Assembly (NCBI RefSeq): GCF_009903625.1
Contig: NZ_CP047569.1
Span: forward strand, 1,396,501 to 1,460,500
Direction of reading: 5' to 3'
Origin: Microbulbifer sp. ALW1
GTDB lineage: Bacteria; Pseudomonadota; Gammaproteobacteria; Pseudomonadales; Cellvibrionaceae
DNA: 64,000 nucleotides
Position numbers and translations under genes: made by a program. This document shows positions 57,795-64,000 of this stretch, piece after piece. Every line of letters starts with the position of its first letter. The first letter of the stretch is position 1. The notes under the pieces were generated by a model. It saw only the letters and a list, made by a program, of their open reading frames with translations. It searched no databases and was not told the DNA's origin.

Positions 57795-58910
57795 ATGGAA
57801 CTGAATAGCGTTGAAGAACTGATCGACGATATCCGTCAGGGCAAAATGGTCATCCTGATGGACGACGAAGATCGCGAAAACGAAGGCGACCTGGTAATGG
57901 CCGCCGAGCAGGTGCGTCCGGAAGACATCAACTTCATGGCCACCCACGCCCGCGGTCTGATCTGCCTGACCCTGACCGGCGATCGCTGCGAACAGCTCGA
58001 CCTGCCGCTCATGTCCCGCGACAACGGCGCCCAGTTCAGCACCAACTTCACCGTCTCTATCGAAGCCGCCGAAGGCGTCACCACCGGCATCTCCGCCGCC
58101 GACCGCGCCCGCACCATCCGCGCCGCCGTCGCCCGCAATGCCAAGCCGTCCGACATCGTCCAGCCCGGCCACATCTTCCCGATCAAGGCCCAGCCCGGTG
58201 GCGTATTGAGCCGCGCCGGCCACACCGAAGCCGGCTGCGACCTGTCGCGCCTAGCCGGCTTCGAGCCCGCCGCCGCCATCGTCGAAATCATGAACGAAGA
58301 CGGCACCATGGCCCGCCGCCCGGACCTGGAAAAATTTGCCAAACAGCACAACCTCAAGATCGGCACCATCGCCGACCTGATCAACTACCGTGCACTCAAC
58401 GAAAAAACCGTAGAGTGCGTCAACGAGCGCAAAGTGCACACCGAATTCGGCGAATTCAAACTGCGCACCTACCTCGACAAAGCCCGCCGCGAGCGCCACT
58501 TCACCTTCAGCCTCGGTGACTTCCAACCGGAAGAGCCCACCCTGGTGCGGGTACACGTCGCCAGCACCCTGCGTGACGTATTCAGCCTGCGCCGCGGCGA
58601 CGAGAAATTCGAACCCTGGACCTTCCGCAATGCACTGAAAAAAGTTGCAGAAGAGGGCAAGGGCGTAGTGGTTGTCATCTGCCACAACGAAACCACCGAC
58701 GAAATTGAAGAAAGCATCGACTGGCTCATCAGCGGCAAGCAACAGCGCCCGAGCCAGGATCTGGTGTACAAGCAGGTAGGTACCGGCTCACAGATTTTGC
58801 GCGATCTGAAGGTACGTAAAATGCGTTTGATGAGCGCGCCATTCCGGTTCAGCGCCATTTCCGGTTTTGACCTGGAAGTGGAAGAGTATCTGAACGCAGA
58901 AGAAATCTAA
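57795..58910 (+). CDS. ribB: 3,4-dihydroxy-2-butanone 4-phosphate synthase fused to a degenerate GTP cyclohydrolase II-like domain (RibBX type)
   Basis: 371 residues. The N-terminal domain (about 1-205) is a complete DHBP synthase: MDDEDRENEGDLVMAAE, FMATHARGLICL, RAGHTEAGCDLSRLAG. The C-terminal half (about 206-371) resembles GTP cyclohydrolase II, but the zinc motif C-x9-CDC is lost: the aligned region is HVASTLRDVFSLRRGDEKF, and the RQEGRGIGL loop is gone. So it should make only the four-carbon precursor. Such RibBX hybrids are known in gammaproteobacteria. A separate, intact ribA lies at 62259-62867 to supply the other activity. Start at the ATG after CGAGAGAG; a longer frame runs into ribE. 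Confidence 0.93.
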   Translation: MELNSVEELIDDIRQGKMVILMDDEDRENEGDLVMAAEQVRPEDINFMATHARGLICLTLTGDRCEQLDLPLMSRDNGAQFSTNFTVSIEAAEGVTTGISAADRARTIRAAVARNAKPSDIVQPGHIFPIKAQPGGVLSRAGHTEAGCDLSRLAGFEPAAAIVEIMNEDGTMARRPDLEKFAKQHNLKIGTIADLINYRALNEKTVECVNERKVHTEFGEFKLRTYLDKARRERHFTFSLGDFQPEEPTLVRVHVASTLRDVFSLRRGDEKFEPWTFRNALKKVAEEGKGVVVVICHNETTDEIEESIDWLISGKQQRPSQDLVYKQVGTGSQILRDLKVRKMRLMSAPFRFSAISGFDLEVEEYLNAEEI

Positions 58911-58954
58911 GACAAATTGCACAGGTGGTTAATGCCACCGATGTTCAACTTGAA

Positions 58955-59066
58955 GGCGGGGTGCTGGGTATTTGTTTTCAGAAGCGTCGGCGACAGGGAC
59001 GTCGCCGACGCAGCGTACAGGGATGTATTCACAGCGGTTCTGAAAACAAATACCCAGTGCCTCGCC
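58955..59066 (+). repeat. Nested-hairpin repeat, copy A (between ribB and ribH)
   Basis: Outer arms 58955-58983 and 59038-59066 can pair over 29 positions in RNA with three G-U wobbles; 20 bp (58964-58983 with 59038-59057) are perfect in DNA. Inside are hairpin 1 (GCGTCGGCGAC/GTCGCCGACGC, loop AGGGAC, 58984-59011) and a 26-nt segment (59012-59037) with a small TACA/TGTA hairpin around GGGA. It matches the layout of copies B and C. Confidence 0.85.
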
Positions 59067-59119
59067 GCCACTGACGCGGGACCGAAGCTCAAACCGGGCC
59101 CGAAGTGGGATAACCGAAA

Positions 59120-59602
59120 ATGGAAAAGATCATGAGTAATATCAAAGTAATCGAAGGGGATTTCGTAGGCAGCACCGGTAAATACGCGCTGCTGGTGAGC
59201 CGCTGGAACAGCTTCGTTGTAGAAAGCCTGAAAGGCGGTGCCCTCGATACTCTGCGTCGCAAAGGCATCAAAGAAGAAGACATCACCATCTACTACGCCC
59301 CCGGCGCCTTCGAATTCCCGCTGGCCGCGCAGAAAATTGCCGAAACCAAAAAATTCGACGCAGTGATCGCCCTCGGCGCAGTCATCCGTGGTGGCACCCC
59401 GCACTTCGAATACGTCGCCGGCGAATGCACCAAAGGACTCGCCCAGGTCTCCATGAACACCGGCATTCCTGTGACCTTCGGCGTACTCACCGTAGACTCC
59501 ATCGAACAAGCCATCGAGCGCTCCGGCACCAAAGCCGGCAACAAAGGCTGTGAAGCCGCCGAGACCGCCCTCGAAATGGTCTCCCTGATCAGCAAAATCT
59601 GA
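59120..59602 (+). CDS. ribH: 6,7-dimethyl-8-ribityllumazine synthase
   Basis: 160 residues from the first ATG (156 from the alternative ATG at 59132, which also has a purine-rich leader). Typical lumazine synthase: [57 protein letters not shown] with the catalytic His95, and [30 protein letters not shown]. It condenses the products of RibB and RibA-RibD into lumazine, and assembles into icosahedral or pentameric shells. It is separated from ribB by a 209-bp gap that contains the copy A repeat and followed after 16 bp by nusB. Confidence 0.97.
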   Translation: MEKIMSNIKVIEGDFVGSTGKYALLVSRWNSFVVESLKGGALDTLRRKGIKEEDITIYYAPGAFEFPLAAQKIAETKKFDAVIALGAVIRGGTPHFEYVAGECTKGLAQVSMNTGIPVTFGVLTVDSIEQAIERSGTKAGNKGCEAAETALEMVSLISKI

Positions 59603-59618
59603 TTGAGAAACGACTGAA

Positions 59619-60059
59619 ATGACCGTAACCGCATCCGCCCGCCGCAAGGCACGCCACTACGCCATGCAGGCCCTGTATCAGTGGCAAATGGCAGGCTCCA
59701 ACCTGAACGCCATCGAAGCCGAGTTTCATGCCGACAACGACATGACCAAAACCGACGTGGCCTACTTCCGCGAGCTGCTCCACGGCGTGGCAAAAAACCT
59801 CGATGAAATCGAAGGAACCTACAGCCAGTACCTCGACCGCGATGTTGAAGAACTCGACCCGGTATCCCGCGCCCTGCTGCGCATGTCCACCTTCGAGATG
59901 AAAAACCGCGTCGATGTACCCTACAAAGTCGTGATCAACGAAGCTGTCGCCCTGGCGAAAAAATTCGGCCCCACCGATGCCTTCAAATTTATCAATGGCA
60001 TCCTCGACAAAGTGGCTCTGAGCGAGCGCAGTGTCGAAGTAAAGGCCGACAAAGGCTAA
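59619..60059 (+). CDS. nusB: Transcription antitermination factor NusB
   Basis: 146 residues, all-helical. Family features: ARRKARHYAMQALYQWQMAG at the N-terminus (Arg-rich RNA-binding face), FRELLHGVAKNLDEIE, LDPVSRALLRMSTFEM, YKVVINEAVALAKKFGPTDAFKFINGILDKVA. It joins NusE (S10) on boxA RNA in rRNA antitermination. Directly downstream of ribH, the usual gammaproteobacterial order. Confidence 0.97.
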   Translation: MTVTASARRKARHYAMQALYQWQMAGSNLNAIEAEFHADNDMTKTDVAYFRELLHGVAKNLDEIEGTYSQYLDRDVEELDPVSRALLRMSTFEMKNRVDVPYKVVINEAVALAKKFGPTDAFKFINGILDKVALSERSVEVKADKG

Positions 60060-60066
60060 GCCTCTT

Positions 60067-61047
60067 ATGCCCGGCCCCGGTGAATTTGAACTGATTCGGG
60101 AGTACTTTTCCTCCCGCTTTCAGGCCGGAACCCAGCCGGGCCATGTCGCTGATGGCAGTGCCGGAAACGGTGTTGTACTGGGGATCGGCGACGACTGCGC
60201 ACTGCTGGCGCCGCCGCCCGGAAAACTGCTCGCCACCAGTGTCGATACCTTGGTGGCCGATGTACATTTTCCGGCAAAGGCCGATCCCTACCGTATCGCC
60301 AGCCGCGCACTGCGTGTGAATCTCTCCGACCTCGCGGCCATGAACGCCCAGCCCCTGTGGTTTACCCTCGCGCTCACTTTGCCGCAAAGTAATCCGGAAT
60401 GGCTGGAACCGTTTGCCCGCGGCCTTGCAGAAACCGCGCACCAGTACGGTATTACCCTGATAGGCGGCGATACCACCAAAGGCCCGCTGTCGATCACCAT
60501 CCAGGTCACCGGTGCCTGCGACAGGCCACTGCGGCGCGATGGCGCAAGCGCCGGTGATATCATTTTTGTCACCAATCAACTGGGCGCCGCCGCAGCCGCG
60601 CTGCCTATTGTGCTCGGAGAGATCGCGGGAAGTCCGGAGCAACAGCAGCAGACAGCGGCGTCCTACTACTTCCCCGAACCGCAATTTGCGGTGGCCCGGG
60701 CCATTGGTCCCTATGCCAGTGCCGCACTGGATATTTCCGACGGTCTGCTCGGTGATCTCGGGCATATCTGCGAAGCGAGCAGCCTGGGTGCCGAACTGGA
60801 GCTGGATAATTTCCCGGTCGCGCAACTGGCACAGTCGATGAATGCGGACACAGCGCTGGAAGCCGCGCTCACCGGCGGCGACGATTACCAGCTCTGCTTT
60901 ACCTTGCCCGAACAACACCTGAGCACGATCGAAAGCCTGAAGCTGCCGGTTACCGCTGTGGGTCGTATCGTTTCCAAGCCGGGTATCCGCTGCCGCTTGC
61001 ACGACAAATCCTGGCAGCCAGGCAGCGCCAGCTATCAACATTTTTAA
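60067..61047 (+). CDS. thiL: Thiamine-monophosphate kinase
   Basis: 326 residues. Typical order of motifs: EFELIREYFS, GIGDDCALL (metal and ATP site), SVDTLVADVHFP, LRVNLSDLAAMNAQPLWFTLAL, GGDTTKGPLSITIQVTG, ALDISDGLLGDLGHIC, and late GGDDYQLCFT. It phosphorylates thiamine monophosphate to the diphosphate cofactor. Seven bp after nusB, and ending just before pgpA, as in E. coli. Confidence 0.96.
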   Translation: MPGPGEFELIREYFSSRFQAGTQPGHVADGSAGNGVVLGIGDDCALLAPPPGKLLATSVDTLVADVHFPAKADPYRIASRALRVNLSDLAAMNAQPLWFTLALTLPQSNPEWLEPFARGLAETAHQYGITLIGGDTTKGPLSITIQVTGACDRPLRRDGASAGDIIFVTNQLGAAAAALPIVLGEIAGSPEQQQQTAASYYFPEPQFAVARAIGPYASAALDISDGLLGDLGHICEASSLGAELELDNFPVAQLAQSMNADTALEAALTGGDDYQLCFTLPEQHLSTIESLKLPVTAVGRIVSKPGIRCRLHDKSWQPGSASYQHF

Positions 61048-61068
61048 CCGGTGGAGAACAACAAGAAA

Positions 61069-61575
61069 ATGACACCGACACAGGCCCAGATTCCGACCCC
61101 GACATGGGGTGAGCTACTCCGCAGCCCGGTCATGTTCCTGGCTTTTGGGTTTGGCTCCGGCCTTGCCAAAAAAGCCCCGGGCACCTTTGGCACTCTCGCC
61201 GCCGTGCCCGTCTGGTATGGCCTGCAATTTCTGTCGCCGGTGGCCTACCTGGGTGTGATCCTCGTGACGTTTGTTCTGGGCTGTTACCTCTGCGGTGCGG
61301 CCTCAAAAACGCTCGGCGTGCACGACCACGGCGGCATCGTATGGGATGAATTCGTCGGCTACTGGCTCACCATGTTTATGGCGCCCGCGGGCTGGCTGTG
61401 GGCCCTGTACGGATTTGTGTTGTTCCGGATTTTCGATATCGCAAAACCCCAGCCCATCGGCTGGGCAGACCGCCGGGTACACGGTGGCCTGGGGATCATG
61501 CTCGACGATATACTCGCGGGCATCTATGCCGCGCTGGTGTTGCAGGGCACGGCTTACCTGATGCACACCCTCTGA
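61069..61575 (+). CDS. pgpA: Phosphatidylglycerophosphatase A
   Basis: 168 residues from the ATG at 61069; an in-frame GTG at 61051 lacks a ribosome site. Membrane protein with about three to four helices and the PgpA motifs: FGSGLAKKAPGTFGTLAAVPVWYGL, VWDEFVGYWLTMF, RIFDIAKPQPIGWADRRVHGGLGIMLDDILAG. It removes phosphate from phosphatidylglycerophosphate to give phosphatidylglycerol. Last gene of the rib-nusB-thiL-pgpA run. Confidence 0.94.
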   Translation: MTPTQAQIPTPTWGELLRSPVMFLAFGFGSGLAKKAPGTFGTLAAVPVWYGLQFLSPVAYLGVILVTFVLGCYLCGAASKTLGVHDHGGIVWDEFVGYWLTMFMAPAGWLWALYGFVLFRIFDIAKPQPIGWADRRVHGGLGIMLDDILAGIYAALVLQGTAYLMHTL

Positions 61576-61587
61576 GGCAGGACGCCC

Positions 61588-62226
61588 ATGAAAATGAACA
61601 GATTTCTGGTAGTGATCGCACTGTTGTTGCCAGCCATTGGCAGTGCGCAAGATGTACGCTTGAAAGCGATCTTCGGCACCAGTGCCATGTTTGAAATTGA
61701 CGGCAAGCAGCGGCTGCTGAAATCCGGCAAGACCTCGCCGGAAGGGGTCACACTGGTCTCGGTGACCAGCGACCATGCGCTGGTAAAAATGGATGGTCGG
61801 GAACAGCGGCTGACGCTGGCAGCTCCGGTGGCCTCCCAGTACGCAGAAGTCAGCAAGGCCGAAGTACGCCTTAGCCCGGACCGCCGCGGCCACTACAACA
61901 CCTCGGCCTGGATCAATGGCCGACAGGTGCCGGTGATGGTCGATACCGGGGCAACCAGTATTGCGTTCAACTACCCCACCGCAAAAAGTCTCGGCCTGGA
62001 CCTTTCCCGCGCGCAACCCATGCGGGTGTCTACCGCCAGTGGAGTGGAGCAGGCTTATCGGTTACAGCTGAGCAGTGTCACCATTGGCGGTATCACGGTG
62101 CACAATGTGGATGCGACGGTGCTGGGCAATAATTTCCCCCAGGTGACGCTACTGGGTAACAGTTTTTTGAGCCGCGTGGATATGCAGCAACAGGATGGTC
62201 TGTTGTTGCTCCGCGCGCGCGATTGA
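61588..62226 (+). CDS. Retropepsin-like aspartic protease (TIGR02281 type), exported
   Basis: 212 residues with a Sec signal (cleavage near GSA-QD). A short beta-rich N-terminal part is followed by a clan AA domain: VPVMVDTGATSIAFNYPTAKSLGL holds the catalytic aspartate in DTGA, and LLGNSFLSRVDMQQQDGLLLL closes the fold. Bacterial proteins of this type are single-domain pepsin halves that act as dimers. Substrate unknown. It is 12 bp after pgpA and 32 bp before ribA, so probably on the same transcript. Confidence 0.9.
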   Translation: MKMNRFLVVIALLLPAIGSAQDVRLKAIFGTSAMFEIDGKQRLLKSGKTSPEGVTLVSVTSDHALVKMDGREQRLTLAAPVASQYAEVSKAEVRLSPDRRGHYNTSAWINGRQVPVMVDTGATSIAFNYPTAKSLGLDLSRAQPMRVSTASGVEQAYRLQLSSVTIGGITVHNVDATVLGNNFPQVTLLGNSFLSRVDMQQQDGLLLLRARD

Positions 62227-62258
62227 TCACGCACATTGATGGAACGTGAGGTATCAGT

Positions 62259-62867
62259 TTGACCATTCGCTATGTGGAATCCTCCAAGCTGCCAACTTCC
62301 TGGGGCATGTTTGAGATGCACGGTTTTGAGGAAGTGGAGACCGGCAAGGAGCATGTTGTTCTGAGCATGGGTGACCTGGATACGGATACGCCGGTATTGG
62401 CCCGTATTCACTCCGAGTGTCTGACTGGAGATGCTTTGTTTTCCCTGCGCTGTGATTGCGGTGCGCAGTTGCAATATGCGTTACATCGGATTGCCACTGA
62501 AGGACGTGGTGCGGTGTTTTACCTGCGTCAGGAAGGGCGAGGCATCGGTTTGCTGAACAAGATCCGTGCGTACAAACTGCAGGATTGTGGTGCCGATACG
62601 GTAGAAGCCAATGAACGTTTGGGCTTTGGTGCGGATATGCGGGATTACTCCATTCTCAAACCAATGATCGACCATTTGGGTATCAAGTCCATTCGCCTGA
62701 TGACGAATAACCCACGCAAGGTAAAAGCGTTGGAGGATCTTGGTATTGAAGTGACCGAGCGTCTGCCACATCAGTCTGGACGTAATCCGCACAACACGAA
62801 TTACCTTTCTACCAAGAAAGGGAAGCTCGGCCATTTGTTTGATGATGAAGAAGGCTCAGAGAAGTAA
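62259..62867 (+). CDS. ribA: GTP cyclohydrolase II
   Basis: 202 residues, TTG start with GAGG eight bases before. Intact zinc motif and active site: [25 protein letters not shown] gives the C-x9-C-x-C ligands, and [15 protein letters not shown] the GTP-binding and catalytic loop, with [19 protein letters not shown] near the end. It opens GTP to the first riboflavin precursor. It is the working partner of the RibB-RibX fusion, whose own cyclohydrolase half is degenerate. The gene is followed by two repeat elements. Confidence 0.96.
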   Translation: MTIRYVESSKLPTSWGMFEMHGFEEVETGKEHVVLSMGDLDTDTPVLARIHSECLTGDALFSLRCDCGAQLQYALHRIATEGRGAVFYLRQEGRGIGLLNKIRAYKLQDCGADTVEANERLGFGADMRDYSILKPMIDHLGIKSIRLMTNNPRKVKALEDLGIEVTERLPHQSGRNPHNTNYLSTKKGKLGHLFDDEEGSEK

Positions 62868-62917
62868 CTAAAAAACGGCCGTTAAAGCATCGGTAATATA
62901 TAAGAATTCAAATTGAA

Positions 62918-63030
62918 GGCCTCGGTACTGGCGACCGTTTCCGGGACCGTCCGCGGCCAGGACGGCCGCAGCCGAGCCCCCATGGATGGGTTTACGGCGT
63001 GTCCCGGAAACGGTTGCCAGTAGCGGGGCC
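62918..63030 (+). repeat. Nested-hairpin repeat, copy B
   Basis: Outer arms 62918-62947 and 63001-63030 pair over 30 positions with one mismatch and two G-U. Inside is hairpin 1 (GCGGCC/GGCCGC, loop AGGAC, within 62948-62974), then a 26-nt core (62975-63000) starting AGCCCCCATGGATGGG and ending TTTACGGCGT. Confidence 0.85.
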
Positions 63031-63100
63031 GCCACTCCCCAGGCTACGAAGTCCTCCTAATACCCCGGAGCTTCACTTTCTTGCGGTATAGGTGGCGAGC

Positions 63101-63219
63101 CTGCTACCGGTGACTTTATGCGAGACACGAGCTAGGCGCCCCCCCCGTAAACCCATCCATGGGGGCTCTTCTAAAACATCCCTGTTTTAGAAGGTCTCGC
63201 ATAAAGTCCCCGGTATCAG
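63101..63219 (-). repeat. Nested-hairpin repeat, copy C, inverted
   Basis: Read on the minus strand: outer arms 63219-63194 and 63126-63101 (26 positions, two mismatches), hairpin 1 CTTCTAAAACA/TGTTTTAGAAG with loop GGGA (63193-63168), then AGCCCCCATGGATGGG and TTTACGG as in copy B, followed by a G-run. Confidence 0.85.
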
Positions 63220-63247
63220 CCTCTTCGAATCTAGCTCTATATCTCCG

Positions 63248-64000
63248 TCAGAAGCTTGAGAAAAATCTTTCAAATAAATCTGTAAGAATCTTTAGAGCGT
63301 CTTTCTTTTCTCTAAAATTTTCCAATTTTTCTGCGTTTCTAATCTGAATAAATACTGCAGTTGTTCTACCTGGCAGTGTGAAAGCCCCTGAATTGCGATC
63401 GAATTTCGCACTGCGCAGTTCCGGATCTGCAGAATGTCTTTGCATCGGGTGCAGCTTCAGATGAGTACCTGCCAGTGCGTCGTGATTGAACGTAATGGTT
63501 TCTTTGTCGCCATTAAATAACACCACAATGCGTTCATAGCGGCGATCGATTTCACCCTCCAGATCCTCCAGTTGCATCGCGATCAATCCTGGCACCTGCT
63601 CCGGGCCAGTGTTGAGGAAGCTCACGTGCTTCTGAACTTCTGCTGCAGTGGTCAAGCGGAACAGCGGCGAACCGTTGCGAATGGCCAGTTGCTCGCGGAA
63701 GATGGCCGCGGTCTGCTCGCGGTGGGATTTGTGGGGGGCGAGGTTCGGGTTCGCCAGCAGGGGCTGCATGATCCACCAGCTGTCTTCGTTTTTGTCTGCG
63801 ATGGGCAGGCCCGCCCCCCACTTGTCGGTTTCCAGTGAGAAATCCAGAGCATTGAACCAGTCGCCAGAGTTGTAACTGTCGCGGTCCATGGATTTTGAGC
63901 GCAGGAAGTCCTGGCCGGCGTGGATAAACGGTACCCCCTGAGCAAACAAGACTAGTGAATTACTGAAGGCCTGGATGCGTGCACGGTCTTCAATAGTTGC
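63248..64000 (-). CDS. pulA: Pullulanase, C-terminal part (5' end beyond the window)
   Basis: About 250 residues of the C-terminus; the frame continues past position 64000. Motifs such as VPFIHAGQDFLRSKSMDRDSYNSGDWFNALDF are typical of pullulanases of GH13 (LRSKS...DSYDSGDWFN in PulA). The rest is a beta-sandwich domain like the pullulanase C-terminal DUF3372 with FNGDKETITFN and LPGRTTAVFIQ. The last 30 residues are Lys/Phe-rich and look like an added tail. Pullulanase cuts alpha-1,6 bonds in pullulan and starch; whether it is exported cannot be seen here. Confidence 0.9.
   Translation of the reverse strand, partial: ATIEDRARIQAFSNSLVLFAQGVPFIHAGQDFLRSKSMDRDSYNSGDWFNALDFSLETDKWGAGLPIADKNEDSWWIMQPLLANPNLAPHKSHREQTAAIFREQLAIRNGSPLFRLTTAAEVQKHVSFLNTGPEQVPGLIAMQLEDLEGEIDRRYERIVVLFNGDKETITFNHDALAGTHLKLHPMQRHSADPELRSAKFDRNSGAFTLPGRTTAVFIQIRNAEKLENFREKKDALKILTDLFERFFSSF

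Larger units (their letters stand above)
62868..63247. other. Intergenic region with two nested-hairpin repeats
   Basis: 380 bp between convergent ribA and pullulanase genes. It holds no gene; it is almost filled by repeat copies B and C. Confidence 0.75.

Overview
The window looks like chromosomal DNA of a marine, polysaccharide-degrading gammaproteobacterium, most likely of the Cellvibrio/Microbulbifer type. The signs are stacked glycoside-hydrolase lipoproteins, several very large TonB-dependent receptors, an FNR with the proteobacterial cysteine pattern, and a gammaproteobacterial rib-nusB-thiL-pgpA cluster. The organism is inferred from gene content; no rRNA or tRNA gene was seen.

Region 1 (1-10.5 kb, plus 21.7-25.1 kb) is an arabinan-utilisation locus. 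It holds two permeases of a YtfT/YjfF-type furanose ABC importer, an SMP-30 family sugar lactonase, a GH127 beta-L-arabinofuranosidase lipoprotein, an endo-arabinanase-type GH43 lipoprotein, two further GH43 enzymes, and a GH43-ricin lipoprotein. A very large GH43 lipoprotein with two LamG-like modules lies about 11 kb further on. Together they would cut arabinan outside the cell and at the outer membrane, release L-arabinose, import it and probably oxidise it. A near-palindromic AT-rich motif is shared by the control regions of both endo-arabinanase-type genes. Among these genes sit a siderophore-type TonB receptor with a Fur-box-like site, a 7TMR-GGDEF protein with a periplasmic DsrE-like protein, a NYN-domain protein, a sialidase-fold lipoprotein, an exported catalase-peroxidase and a hybrid histidine kinase.

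Region 2 (26-36 kb) holds three consecutive large TonB-dependent receptors, each alone, each behind a leader of about 580-940 bp and each followed by a terminator. Their substrates cannot be read from sequence; neighbourhood suggests glycans.

Region 3 (36-43.4 kb) contains ettA, two valine-degradation genes, and an anaerobic module: hemN, fnr and a hemerythrin-domain gene, with perfect FNR/ANR boxes before hemN and the hemerythrin gene.

Region 4 (43.5-52.3 kb) is a complete heme-acquisition locus. On the minus strand are a heme receptor, hutX and hutZ; divergently on the plus strand are tonB, exbB, exbD, hutB, hutC and hutD. A Fur-box-like sequence lies between them.

Region 5 (52.5-62.9 kb) is housekeeping: glyA, an orphan polyamine-type binding protein, nrdR-ribD-ribE-ribBX-ribH-nusB-thiL-pgpA, a retropepsin-like protease and a stand-alone ribA. 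The window ends in the C-terminal part of a pullulanase on the minus strand.

The most unusual non-coding structure is a family of three nested-hairpin repeats (58955-59066, 62918-63030 and 63101-63219). They share a conserved core and architecture but have unrelated, self-complementary outer arms.
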